Below are positions 1 through 8,302 of a stretch of 64,000 bases of DNA, piece by piece. The stretch comes from Limosilactobacillus panis (GTDB taxonomy: Bacteria > Bacillota > Bacilli > Lactobacillales > Lactobacillaceae), in assembly GCF_019797825.1 (NCBI RefSeq), contig NZ_CP081855.1:1736001-1800000 (forward strand), written 5' to 3'. Position 1 is the first letter of the stretch; every line of letters starts with the position of its first letter. The notes under the pieces are model-generated. The model did not search any database. It worked only from the letters and a program-made list of their open reading frames with translations, and was not told where the DNA came from. Made by a program: the position numbers and the translations under genes.

Positions 1-1243
1 GGTAGGGAGCATGCCCATCACGAGAAATCACTTCAAAGGCCGTCCCGTGCATGTGGTAGGGGTGAATCATGCCGGGAGCTGGATTGGTGTTCTCAATGTC
101 CCAAATCTGGACCTTATGCAGTGGCATCTTGTAGTCAATCCGGTCCATCTTGAACTTCTTACCGTTTATCGCTACGGATTCATCCATCCCATCTAGGGTA
201 ACGTGGTGAACAGGCAGATCGGGATCAACTGCTGGGTCCGGCGTTTCAAAGAGCTGTTGCGGAAGCGTGGTGTGGTCCGGCTTAAATTCATGAATCCGGA
301 AGTGGACCAGCGGGACATCGTCAGAGTACAGGGTGACCACATCGCCCGGCTTATACTTACCAAAGTCAACGATGATTTCCTGTCGTTCAGCACAGGTGAT
401 CAGCAGCTTGGTCATTTTGACTGGGTGCGGCAGAAGACTTAGGTCACCGGCAATCTGAGCGAATTCCAAATCATCGCTGAAGTGCAGCCGAAATTCTCGC
501 CGGTTGGCCCCATCGAGGAAACGAAGCCGGACCTTTTGGGTAGTGACGTCAAAGTACGGATTAATTGTCCCGTTAATCATCGGCGTTGGTCCCGCGACGC
601 CATCTGGATCGTAGTCGGCCCGGTAATCCCACTGGTTGTCCTTATGAAAGCGACGGTCTTGCAGGATAATTGGAATGTCGTCAACCCCGTAGTTCCGTGG
701 CAATGGCAAACTGGCCTCATGGTCGTCCTGGACGATGGCACCGCCAGCCAGACCATGCCAAACCTGTTCTGCCGTTGATGGACACGGGTGGGCGTGAAGC
801 CAAACAAAGGCGGCTGGCTGGTTAATTTTGAAGGTGACGTCCCGACTCTTACCAGGATAGACGGGGGCATGGCAGCCACCATCCTCGATGGGTCCCGGAA
901 TAGCAAGGCCGTGCCAGTGGAAGGTTGTGACCTCGGGCAAGTGGTTGACCAGGTGGACGTGAATCGTCTTGCCCCGTTTAAAGACCACCGTCTTGCCCAA
1001 CAGGGGACCATTGTAGCCCCAGGTCTGCGTTTTCTTCCCGGGAAGGAGCTGTACCTCACCCGTCTGGGCCACGATGGTGTAATACATATCCGTGGCCGTT
1101 TCCTTATCCGGTTTCAAGAGTCCAGGAATATTTAAAGGCTGCTGGGGCGTCTGCGGTTCTTTCAGCGGAACGTACCCTGCGTCGTGATAATCGTAAGCTG
1201 CTTCATCATAGAAGTAGTTATTGATAACTTTTTCTTCTTCCAT
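1..1243 (-). CDS. Multicopper oxidase (laccase/CueO-like), 3' end outside the window
   Basis: The minus-strand frame is open from an ATG at 1241-1243 to the window edge (about 414 codons), so the C-terminus is missing. Cupredoxin-type copper ligands are visible: HWHG near residue 109, HAHP near residue 150, and HPYHMHG near residue 391, which is part of the type 1/trinuclear site. Enzymes of this family oxidise substrates such as Cu(I), Mn(II) or phenolics and reduce O2 to water. No signal peptide is visible, so it is probably cytoplasmic, as are many lactobacillus laccases. The start is supported by AAGGAGG at 1251-1257. A copper role is plausible but the copper-export genes are 51 kb away, and no CopY box was seen upstream. 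Confidence 0.9.
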   Translation of the reverse strand, partial: MEEEKVINNYFYDEAAYDYHDAGYVPLKEPQTPQQPLNIPGLLKPDKETATDMYYTIVAQTGEVQLLPGKKTQTWGYNGPLLGKTVVFKRGKTIHVHLVNHLPEVTTFHWHGLAIPGPIEDGGCHAPVYPGKSRDVTFKINQPAAFVWLHAHPCPSTAEQVWHGLAGGAIVQDDHEASLPLPRNYGVDDIPIILQDRRFHKDNQWDYRADYDPDGVAGPTPMINGTINPYFDVTTQKVRLRFLDGANRREFRLHFSDDLEFAQIAGDLSLLPHPVKMTKLLITCAERQEIIVDFGKYKPGDVVTLYSDDVPLVHFRIHEFKPDHTTLPQQLFETPDPAVDPDLPVHHVTLDGMDESVAINGKKFKMDRIDYKMPLHKVQIWDIENTNPAPGMIHPYHMHGTAFEVISRDGHAPY

Positions 1244-1267
1244 TACGATTCCTCCTTCAAATGAATA

Positions 1268-1301
1268 AAGGCGGTACCGGAGAGGTCCCCTGTACCGCCT
1301 T
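1268..1301 (-). promoter_or_regulatory. Leader hairpin before the multicopper oxidase
   Basis: Two 10-bp arms (AAGGCGGTAC and GTACCGCCTT) pair perfectly around a 14-nt loop, 10 nt upstream of the ribosome binding site of the multicopper oxidase. Only a short T-poor tail follows, so it may be an attenuator, an mRNA-stabilising hairpin or a protein site. It lacks the T-box consensus. Confidence 0.45.
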
Positions 1302-1583
1302 CGTCACGTTTATTGTAATGAGTCACGAGCCGTCAGGTCAACTACCGATGTGTGGTTTCTTGTTTAAAGTGTATGAAGGCACCACACGGTCCGGATCTGA
1401 GTTGTTCCTTCCTACCCGCCATATTAGATAGCTGCGGAAACATTAGGTAAACTGGTCAATAAAGCAGAGGTAAAATATTATCAATAAAGGTTTTAAAGTG
1501 GACAGAAAAGTCCATAAGGGTCTTTAATAGTGTCATCAGTCACGGAATCTTCTCATATCTAAAGTGAAGGAAGGTACACTCCA
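1302..1583. other. Intergenic region between multicopper oxidase and fic
   Basis: About 280 bp with no credible ORF. It should hold the divergent promoters of the multicopper oxidase and the fic pseudogene. I see no repeat or known operator. GAAGGAAGG near 1566-1574 is a plausible ribosome binding site for fic. Confidence 0.4.
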
Positions 1584-2330
1584 ATGAATAATGACCAATT
1601 CTTCCGCCGCTTTTGTTACCCCAATGGCTGCCTGAAAAACAAGTTAAAAATTCATGATGCTCAACGATTAGCCGCCAAGGAGTTTCAAACGGTCTGTCAA
1701 CAAATTCAACTAATACTGACACAAGCGCCACGAATAACTAATCTTGATGACTTGTGTACGGTTCATAAAAGACTGCTGGGCACTATTTATACCTGGGCGG
1801 GACAGGTACGTACAGACTACGACCTTCATAAGCGGACGGATGGTATGGACTTCTACGCCCAGCCAGCGGCAACCATCCCCCTGGCATAGCAATATATTGA
1901 ACATGACCTGCTTCAGCCAGTGATTGGTGAAAAACAGCCATCAATCGAAAGATATGTGGAGTTGCTTGACAACATCAACACCCTGCACCCCTTCCGTGAA
2001 GAAAATGGCCGGGCAACCAAGACTTTCTTGCAACTACTGGCTAGACAGCATCACCAGTACCTGTATTTCCCCCGCCACCAAAAACAACTCATTGTGGCAA
2101 TGAATGCTGCTAACTATAAAAAGATGGCGGAACAAGTACAACTGGTCCCCATCAATCAGCCGGTTACGCGGCCAAGTGCTGAGCCACCGTTTGACGATCA
2201 GAAGCTTACCATCTGCCAGCACCAGTTTAAGGACCAGCTCGCATACCGCACTGCCAGAGATAGCGTGCTGTTTAACCTTTATGAGGGCTGGCGGCCAAGT
2301 AGCGCGGAGGTATTAGCCATCCTGGAATAG
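1584..2330 (+). pseudogene. Fic/filamentation-induced-by-cAMP family protein, broken by an in-frame TAG
   Basis: Two open segments (1584-1886 and 1890-2330) are in the same frame and separated only by TAG at 1887-1889. The first part has the region before the Fic core (YTWAGQVRT). The second has the active-site motif HPFREENGR (family HPFx[D/E]GNGR; here E replaces the usual G before N) followed by ATKTF. Fic enzymes transfer AMP or related groups to target proteins. The ordinary reading is a CAG or similar codon mutated to TAG, leaving a 101-aa fragment without the catalytic motif. GTG at 1920 could restart a 136-aa C-terminal piece, but I see no good ribosome binding site. Confidence 0.8.
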
Positions 2331-2398
2331 GTTTGCAAAATAACGGTATTTATAATTTAATGAAGAAGAAAAAGTTACTTTTGTTTTGGGGGAGAAAA

Positions 2399-2965
2399 AT
2401 GAAAAAACATCGTTTAACACATACCCTGGCGGTGGTTCTGGTGGCAGGCCTGATTCTATCCGGTTGCACAAATAGTTCGTCAGCTAAGCACAACGAAGCC
2501 GATAGTTCTAGCACCAGTTCATCCGCCACGGTTAACAACAACCAGTCGTCAACACCGTGGAATAGCAGTAAGGATCAAAAGCTGGCCCAGTTTATGGATG
2601 ACTGGGCACCGACCATGAACCAGCAATACGAGAAATACAGTGGTCACGGAAACATCGGGACAAAGTCAGGGATGGAGTACCCAAGTGAATTTGGCCAAAC
2701 GACCGTTAATGGCACGAATGATTCAATCGGCTGGGCACCGTCAGGGAAGGGCCCGTACGCATATAACGTCGTCGCCATTTACAACTACGACCGGCCGGGC
2801 AACGCGGCAACGCATATTACCTATGCCTTCGCATTTCACGACGGCGAGCCAGTTGCTCTCGTCGACCAAAGTACGAACGGAACTCCCGATTGGACACCAA
2901 CTAAAAACACTGATGTTTCTGGTAACTTCGCCAAGATCGCCGCGGGCGGTTCCAGCTCATTTTAA
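2399..2965 (+). CDS. Secreted lipoprotein, DUF4767-like
   Basis: This 188-aa protein starts MKKHRLTHTLAV and has a lipobox LSGC, so Cys24 should be lipidated by Lgt and the protein held on the outer face of the membrane. A Ser/Asn-rich linker follows, then a domain beginning PWNSSKDQKLAQFM that resembles the DUF4767 family of lactobacillus lipoproteins. Function is unknown. The open frame extends upstream to 2333, but GGGGGAG at 2389-2395 is placed for the ATG at 2399. It ends before a plus-strand terminator. Confidence 0.8.
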   Translation: MKKHRLTHTLAVVLVAGLILSGCTNSSSAKHNEADSSSTSSSATVNNNQSSTPWNSSKDQKLAQFMDDWAPTMNQQYEKYSGHGNIGTKSGMEYPSEFGQTTVNGTNDSIGWAPSGKGPYAYNVVAIYNYDRPGNAATHITYAFAFHDGEPVALVDQSTNGTPDWTPTKNTDVSGNFAKIAAGGSSSF

Positions 2966-3010
2966 AACTAATAGCTGCTCACCGGCTAGTGCTTCTGGTT
3001 GACTAATTAG

Positions 3011-3055
3011 GAAGGGCCAAAAAGTAATTGCCGTTATTTCCCGGTCCCTTTATTT
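3011..3055 (+). terminator. Terminator of the lipoprotein gene
   Basis: GAAGGGCC pairs with GGTCCCTT with a one-base bulge, followed by a T-rich tail (TTATTTCC). It lies 46 bp after the lipoprotein stop codon. Confidence 0.5.
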
Positions 3056-3063
3056 CCATTACG

Positions 3064-3112
3064 AAAAGTCCCCTAGCTTGAATCAAATTTGGGCCCAAGT
3101 TAGGGGGCTAAA
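3064..3112 (-). terminator. Terminator on the left chromosomal flank, probably the original guaA terminator
   Basis: A long imperfect stem (AGCCCCCTAACTTGG with CAAGCTAGGGGACT) is followed on the minus strand by TTTT. No minus-strand gene of the flank now ends here. With the IME (3230-29328) removed, guaA would run directly into it, so it is inferred to be the displaced guaA terminator. Confidence 0.5.
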
Positions 3113-3229
3113 TATAAGTTCGGTAAATTTAAAAGCTAATGCTTGGTAAGCATTTAACCTTGTAATACTGTCCTAAAGCGATAATCACTAATGCTTGATA
3201 TATTGTTTTATGTTATGAATGGAATTATG

Positions 3230-3239
3230 ATTCTATTCG
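3230..3239. other. Left attachment-site core (att) of the IME
   Basis: ATTCTATTCG is identical to the sequence over the guaA stop codon at 29319-29328. It lies about 70 bp outside the integrase arm-site repeats and 94 bp from the end of the integrase gene. Confidence 0.55.
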
Positions 3240-3307
3240 ATATCAATAATAGAAATCTAACTAGCATGTTAGTTATACCAAGGGTTTGCGCGTTTGTTTA
3301 CTTTTAT

Positions 3308-3327
3308 GGCAAACAGTTTGGCAAACA
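3308..3327. repeat. Left integrase arm-type sites
   Basis: GGCAAACA occurs twice, at 3308-3315 and 3320-3327, just after the integrase stop codon. The same pair with the same spacing recurs at 29214-29233 at the other end of the element. Such paired repeats at both ends are typical binding sites for the N-terminal domain of Tn916-like integrases. Confidence 0.55.
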
Positions 3328-3332
3328 ACCAC

Positions 3333-4553
3333 CTATACAACTTTAGTAAAGGGTACCACTTGATTGCCATTAAATTTAACTTGGGACTGTTTAGCCGGTG
3401 TTAAGTCCATTGAACCCACCATCTTATCGGCAATTAACTCATCATTACGATCAAACATGTGAGCGTAATAGCGAAGGGTCACGGCAGGGCTACTATGTCC
3501 TAATCGCTTTGATACCGTCAGGACATCGGCTCCTAATTCAGCGATTAAATAAGAAGCATGAGAATGCCTTAAACCACGTCCATTGATTCCTGGTACACCA
3601 GCCAACTTAGCATATTTATGCAGTACATTATTTAAAGTCGATTTAATCATTGGACGATCATCATAAGAAAGAACAAACTTTTTAACTCCATGATCTAATT
3701 GCGCTTGACGCCAATCTCTTAAGATTTGAACTAATTCATCATCTAAGGTAATAACCCGTTTCCCAGCTTTTGTCTTAGTATAAGGCTTAATTCGATAATC
3801 ATCCTTATTCTTGTAATACATAGTATGAAAGATTCGCGCCTTTTGATTAACTAGGTCAATATCATCCCATGTTAAAGCAAAGCCTTCAGAAACCCGGACA
3901 CCGGTTCGATAATAGAATAGTAGCATTACATACAGGCAATATTCATAAAATCCATCGGTACTAATCTGACTCAAGACTTTTTCGAACTCAGCTTTCGTCC
4001 AGTATTTAGCAACGGCCTTTCCCTTAGGAATTGCCTTCGTTTTCATTGCCACGTTAGTAGTAATTAAGCCTAAGTGTTCTGCATAGCCTAATGATTGACG
4101 AAAAGCCACATAGCAAACATTAGCATAATCACGCGAAAACCCAGAATCACTCATTAGCCAAGTTCGGTATTCTTCGCAGTCACGAACACTAATCTGATCC
4201 AGAATACGATCATCAAATCGGTCTACTGATAGCATAATCATTCGCATATGTGAATTATAAGTACTATCTTCCACATCAGCTTTATATTTAGGTAAAAAAT
4301 CCTGGCGAACAAATTTCCCGTACGTGATACGACGTAAATCTTCGGCGTGTCGATTCATATATTCGACTTTAACTCGCATAGCTTCTGCTTCCGTGGCTTT
4401 AGCTGAAGTAAAATTTAGCCCCTTTTGATCTTTACGGCCCTTTTTAAAATGTTGTTTACCTTCGCTGTCTCGTCCTAAAAATACTTGGTAGAAAAAATGC
4501 CCGTTCTCATCGATACGGACATATTTATATCCATCAATTTTCGTTGATTTCAT
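3333..4553 (-). CDS. int: Tyrosine recombinase/integrase of the IME
   Basis: This 406-aa phage-type integrase should catalyse insertion into and excision from the guaA 3' end. An N-terminal arm-binding region (about residues 1-70) and a core-binding helical domain precede the catalytic domain. Catalytic residues are visible: Arg in TGVRVSEG, the RHSH box in LRHSHASYL, LGH in KRLGHSS and the Tyr nucleophile in TLRYYAHM. The gene overlaps the upstream excisionase-like gene by 4 bp (ATGA), so the two are probably co-translated. It lies at the left end of the element, reading outward. Confidence 0.93.
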   Translation of the reverse strand: MKSTKIDGYKYVRIDENGHFFYQVFLGRDSEGKQHFKKGRKDQKGLNFTSAKATEAEAMRVKVEYMNRHAEDLRRITYGKFVRQDFLPKYKADVEDSTYNSHMRMIMLSVDRFDDRILDQISVRDCEEYRTWLMSDSGFSRDYANVCYVAFRQSLGYAEHLGLITTNVAMKTKAIPKGKAVAKYWTKAEFEKVLSQISTDGFYEYCLYVMLLFYYRTGVRVSEGFALTWDDIDLVNQKARIFHTMYYKNKDDYRIKPYTKTKAGKRVITLDDELVQILRDWRQAQLDHGVKKFVLSYDDRPMIKSTLNNVLHKYAKLAGVPGINGRGLRHSHASYLIAELGADVLTVSKRLGHSSPAVTLRYYAHMFDRNDELIADKMVGSMDLTPAKQSQVKFNGNQVVPFTKVV

Positions 4554-4750
4554 TGCTTATCGTCCTCCAAATCTGGAAGAGCGATAATTTCAGCAATGGC
4601 AGCCGTTGGTACTAAACCAACTCGCTTACCATTATAAAATGCAAACCCTTGTTTAACAAGATTACGTTTAGCTTGACGGATAATACGTCGAGCTTGATTT
4701 TGAGGATAACCGAGATTCCGTAAGTCTTGATAATCCATTACTTTTTTCAT
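4550..4750 (-). CDS. Excisionase-like small protein (DUF3173-like)
   Basis: This 66-aa basic protein contains MDYQDLRNLGYPQNQARRIIRQAK, broken here as a helix-turn-helix-like segment near residues 5-28, as in DUF3173 proteins found before integrases of Gram-positive elements. It probably biases the integrase toward excision. The ATG at 4750 suits AAAGGA at 4762-4767 better than the earlier ATG codons. It overlaps the integrase start. Confidence 0.7.
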   Translation of the reverse strand: MKKVMDYQDLRNLGYPQNQARRIIRQAKRNLVKQGFAFYNGKRVGLVPTAAIAEIIALPDLEDDKQ

Positions 4751-4841
4751 GTTATTCATCATCCTTTATTATTCAATGCGATTTACATCTGCAACGATTA
4801 GATGGATAATGAGCAGGATAACAATCCTAATTATTGTTATT

Positions 4842-4886
4842 AAAAGTGACTTTCCAAAGTTGGTAGCTGGGGATAGTCGCTTTTTT
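4842..4886 (-). terminator. Terminator after the mobilization block
   Basis: AAGCGACT and AGTCACTT form a stem with T-rich sequence on both sides, directly after the stop codon of the gene ending at 4889. It may work in both directions and separates the mob genes from xis-int. Confidence 0.5.
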
Positions 4887-4888
4887 GT

Positions 4889-5620
4889 TTACAATTCAAG
4901 ACCATCATCCTTATCCTTAGCCTTATTCACCGTTGGTTGATTAGGTTCCTTAGTTGCTGGAACTGGCTTAGCAATAATTTTTGCTTGTTTATCGGCATTG
5001 ACACTAATCATTTGATGACGCGTAAGCCGCTGATTAACAAGATAATTAGAATGCTGCCGCATAGATTGTACTAATGACTTCAAACGTTCAAATTGAGTAC
5101 TTGAATGTTCGAAACTATCGTCCTCAACGAAAATCTGATCATCTTTTTCACCAATTTCATTACATAGCTGTTGAACATTCGCTTGCTGTTTAAATAGAAC
5201 TTTTTCATTCTCGTTTGACTTATCCAGTAACTTACGAATCGTTAATAGTTGAAGGGACTTCTTATCACATAAGATAAGTTCACGTACTCGCCGATAAAGT
5301 TCACTGAAGGGATCCTTTTCATGATCTAGTGCCCAGAGCTTCACCTGCTCACAAAATGCTACATAGTCATCATTTGACCAACAATCAGCGAACTTTGTTG
5401 CAAAACCAGGTACTTGCATTCCTTCACTTGACCACAAATTTTGCATTGAATCAGCAAGCTGGTCAAATGGCCCTTCCAAATACCGCACACTTGTACTCAA
5501 TTTAAATTTTGCCATTGCGACAGCATCACAGTATTCTTGTGTATTTTCTACATTCAACGGAGAAGCATCTTGTACTTCACCATTAAAACCATTACAGTGA
5601 TTCTTATAAATCTTTACCAT
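4889..5620 (-). CDS. Unknown protein of the mobilization operon
   Basis: This protein of about 243 aa is not recognised. It starts MVKIYKNHCNGFNGEV and has a mixed, mostly soluble composition, a helical segment rich in Glu/Gln in the second half and a Lys/Pro-rich tail ending DGLEL. No membrane segment or catalytic motif was found. GGAGGG lies just before the ATG at 5620; the frame is open to 5656. It overlaps the upstream membrane-protein gene by 17 bp and is last in the mobC-relaxase block, so a role in mobilization or stability of the element is inferred. Confidence 0.65.
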   Translation of the reverse strand: MVKIYKNHCNGFNGEVQDASPLNVENTQEYCDAVAMAKFKLSTSVRYLEGPFDQLADSMQNLWSSEGMQVPGFATKFADCWSNDDYVAFCEQVKLWALDHEKDPFSELYRRVRELILCDKKSLQLLTIRKLLDKSNENEKVLFKQQANVQQLCNEIGEKDDQIFVEDDSFEHSSTQFERLKSLVQSMRQHSNYLVNQRLTRHQMISVNADKQAKIIAKPVPATKEPNQPTVNKAKDKDDGLEL

Positions 5621-6374
5621 AGATAATCCCTCCAATAATTGATCCAACGCCAACAATAATCTTTACAGGCCACCAGGGCATCACCCCTGCTAGAACAATC
5701 CCTGCTAAAATAACTAATGCCGAGTTTGAAAACTTAGTTAGGGCATCCTTCATCACCTTATGTGACTCAGTGACTTCCCGTTTATCTTCTTTAATCGAAT
5801 TCTTAACTTGGTTAATATAGGTAACCACTTCCCTACTTAGAAGCTGACTGGTTGTAGAGTTAGCCTCTTCGCGCATTACACGTAACAAGTCCTGTCCATC
5901 AATATCAACTGGCTGTTGAACCTCATTGATTAACTGTCGCAGCAAATTACTATTGTGATTAATCACAACAACTAGCTTATTAACAACTTGATTCAATTGT
6001 TCAATCTTCGAATGATCAGCACTGGCAATTACTTCGGCTTGTGCTTTTGAAATATTCATACGATCAATTCTCGCTTGTTGGCCTTCAAATTTCTGTTCTA
6101 GGTCTGCGTATGACTTAGTACGACCATCATTCCAAGCATCCTTAATAGCCTGGTGGGCAATGTCACTAACTCCCTGGTTCAGATTGTTCTTCTGATTGTT
6201 TAGAGTCTTGCTGATATCGCCCGTCCAGTTTTGTAGATCCTGCTTGGTTGCCAGGCTCTTCATCATCTGCTTCAAGTTGTTGTCGTGCGATGTATTCTTG
6301 GAACCTTTGTCGCTGTTGCCTGTTGGCTTCAACAAGTTGTTCAGATCGTCCATGGAATTTTTTAGATTCTTCAT
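5604..6374 (-). CDS. Mobilization accessory protein with coiled coil and C-terminal membrane segments (MobB/MbeB-like)
   Basis: This 256-aa protein has a long helical, Gln/Asn/Lys-rich region and two hydrophobic segments near the C-terminus (SALVILAGIVLAGVMPWW and VKIIVGVGSIIGGIIYG). It has a strong AAGGAGG before ATG 6374, although its first 209 bp lie inside the relaxase gene in another frame. ColE1-type plasmids nest mbeB/mbeD genes in the relaxase gene in the same way, so it may link relaxosome to membrane or helper secretion apparatus. Function is inferred from layout and architecture, not from a recognised family. Confidence 0.7.
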   Translation of the reverse strand: MKNLKNSMDDLNNLLKPTGNSDKGSKNTSHDNNLKQMMKSLATKQDLQNWTGDISKTLNNQKNNLNQGVSDIAHQAIKDAWNDGRTKSYADLEQKFEGQQARIDRMNISKAQAEVIASADHSKIEQLNQVVNKLVVVINHNSNLLRQLINEVQQPVDIDGQDLLRVMREEANSTTSQLLSREVVTYINQVKNSIKEDKREVTESHKVMKDALTKFSNSALVILAGIVLAGVMPWWPVKIIVGVGSIIGGIIYGKDL

Positions 6375-7266
6375 CGACTGAAACCTCCTTAGTTTCCTGT
6401 TTTTGGTTAAAATAATTATTCAATTTGAGCGGTGTAAACTCCTTCCCCACTCCACGCGTTGATTTAACTAATCCGGTCTTTCGATCGCGACGTTGGTAAA
6501 AGTCACGAATGGTCTTCTCTTTACCATTTACGGTCATGTGATACGACCAGTCGCCTTTCTTATTACGCTTTGTCACCGTAATATCTTTATCTTTTAGTAG
6601 TAATAAATACTCTTCAATAGACTTTGCCTGACTCCGCGCCCAACTCAACGTATTCTTAAGAACGGCCTGCCATCCCTTAGGTTTGATTACCTCACCTGAC
6701 TTTTCCTTGTCAAATGGATTAACATACACATGACCAGTGACCTCGAGAAAATGATTGTTCAGATAATCATTCCATTCATGGCGTAATTTACTGACGCTAA
6801 AAGAATTAGTTCGAACACATTTGCCATCAGGGTACACACTATTAATCAGAATGTGACAATGTAGTTTATGACCTTCTTGACCATCAGCTTGTACCGCCGA
6901 CACCCACTGTGTATTAGGAAAGTATTGTTTCATAAATCCGCCGACTAACTGGTTAATTTGGGCAACTTCCAAATCAAATTGTTTTGGATCGTCTGTCGGC
7001 ATCTCACTTTCTGAGAATGAACAAATCAAATGTTGCGCTTGTTGTCGCTTTCGTTTGTTTGTAGCTCGGCGTCTAACCATCCTAAACTGTTGATTTAAGA
7101 AGTAACCACTTTGCGATAAATATGGTTGACCACGTGGTCCCCATAAATACACATGCGAACTATTCACACCGAGTACACGCTGAGCTGAACCATCATGCGC
7201 TGGTTCATCAAAGAGATACTTCAACCGTCCATATGCGTTGGTAATGTAATTACTCTTAACGTACAT
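6166..7266 (-). CDS. Relaxase, MOBP-type (PF03432-like)
   Basis: This protein of about 366 aa carries the metal-binding relaxase motif HKLHCHILINSV near residue 135, preceded by an N-terminal region containing the likely nicking tyrosines (YVKSNYITNAYG). Relaxases nick oriT and stay bound to the 5' end for transfer. The C-terminus is charged and Gln-rich. ATG 7266 follows AAAGGTG and lies inside the 3' end of mobC, so the two genes overlap by 11 bp. The likely oriT lies upstream of mobC at about 7817-8060. Confidence 0.88.
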   Translation of the reverse strand: MYVKSNYITNAYGRLKYLFDEPAHDGSAQRVLGVNSSHVYLWGPRGQPYLSQSGYFLNQQFRMVRRRATNKRKRQQAQHLICSFSESEMPTDDPKQFDLEVAQINQLVGGFMKQYFPNTQWVSAVQADGQEGHKLHCHILINSVYPDGKCVRTNSFSVSKLRHEWNDYLNNHFLEVTGHVYVNPFDKEKSGEVIKPKGWQAVLKNTLSWARSQAKSIEEYLLLLKDKDITVTKRNKKGDWSYHMTVNGKEKTIRDFYQRRDRKTGLVKSTRGVGKEFTPLKLNNYFNQKQETKEVSVDEESKKFHGRSEQLVEANRQQRQRFQEYIARQQLEADDEEPGNQAGSTKLDGRYQQDSKQSEEQSEPGS

Positions 7267-7813
7267 TGCTATCATCACCTTTGAATTTGTTATTTATGAG
7301 ACTTGATAAATTCACGGTCGCTTGAATTAACTTTTGTAGCTGCTCACTGTTCACTGCATTACCTTGATTAGCCTGATGAGCTAGTTGATTTAAATTAACG
7401 CCAATCCGATTTAAGTAGTACACAATCGAATTCCACTGAATTAAAGCAAACTGTTTCAATTTATCGTGCTGTTCTAACCGACATAAATAAGCTTTAATTG
7501 TTGCGGGCATCACATGCTTAGCAAGCAATTCCGGGCTACTTTTCAGATGTCTAAAGCGCCACTCATCTAATTGCTTTACCGATTGAAAATCAGGTAATTC
7601 TTTCATCAAATTCTGCACCGCTAAATGATAGTCCAATTCGGTTTTCATTCCTCGAAGTAGCACTTTACTCATCGACTCATCGCCTACTACAGCTTGAAGT
7701 TTTTCAAAGTCACTTTGTGGAATTCGTAGCAAGTATGGGTGCTTTTTCTCCGGCACTCGACGATGCATTTTAATCTGCTGTTTCCGTTTGATTAATTGGT
7801 TATTATTCAGCAT
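7256..7813 (-). CDS. mobC: MobC-like relaxosome accessory protein
   Basis: This 185-aa protein has the MobC signature RIGVNLNQLAHQANQG near residue 145, and a basic N-terminus (RKQQIKMHRRVPEKKHP). MobC proteins bind oriT and help the relaxase melt and nick it. AAAGGAG precedes ATG 7813 with 7-nt spacing. It is first in the mob operon, next to the candidate oriT. Confidence 0.85.
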   Translation of the reverse strand: MLNNNQLIKRKQQIKMHRRVPEKKHPYLLRIPQSDFEKLQAVVGDESMSKVLLRGMKTELDYHLAVQNLMKELPDFQSVKQLDEWRFRHLKSSPELLAKHVMPATIKAYLCRLEQHDKLKQFALIQWNSIVYYLNRIGVNLNQLAHQANQGNAVNSEQLQKLIQATVNLSSLINNKFKGDDSNVR

Positions 7814-8302
7814 CAAATCACTCCTTTCTAGTGTGGATAACGTTGCAATTCTGGCCGTTAATTGATGATAAAATCATCAATTAAATTGCTAAAATTCACT
7901 TGGTCATTATGGCCCTTAAGGTCCTTTAATTTCCGCGCTCATGTTGATTGGCTACACGTGCCAATCAACTAGCAATAAGGCCAGAAAAGCAACGGGCAAG
8001 TAGTTACCTAGTGATATCACTAGGCCTACTTGGCAAAGAGAATTTCATTCCCCCTGCACCTCTAAAATCAAGAACCATCCTGCCGCTTTTTGTTCTTAAT
8101 AATCTCCTTTTTGGCCTTCATTTGTGTGTAACAAACAGAAGCAAAACACAGCAACCTAAGCCACCCAATTTGGGACCTGTTTAGGCTGGGTTCCACCTTC
8201 TCTTTTGTGCCGCAAGGAGAACCAGAACACGTCCTACTTTATGGTTCAAAGTAGTCAAATCCCCACCACTTTCCCGCCACGTTTTGTGGCACCCACTAAT
8301 TA
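7814..8302. other. Intergenic region with inverted repeats, candidate oriT
   Basis: No credible gene. Three inverted repeats follow one another beside mobC: an 11-bp perfect stem at 7858-7884 (TTAATTGATGA), a 9-bp perfect stem at 7943-7969 (GTTGATTGG, 9-nt loop), and an 18-bp perfect palindrome at 8007-8024 (CCTAGTGATATCACTAGG). Inverted repeats beside mobC are typical of oriT. The nic site cannot be read with certainty. The part from about 8060 to 8302 contains nothing I can name. Confidence 0.5.

Noticed and set aside
1268..1301. T-box riboswitch before the multicopper oxidase because of GGTACCGCC
   Set aside because: The rest of the T-box sequence and the specifier stem are missing, and the gene is not tRNA-related; the bases are just one arm of a hairpin.
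7948..8184. 78-aa plus-strand ORF in the oriT region
   Set aside because: It runs through the inverted repeats, has no ribosome binding site and no sensible composition.
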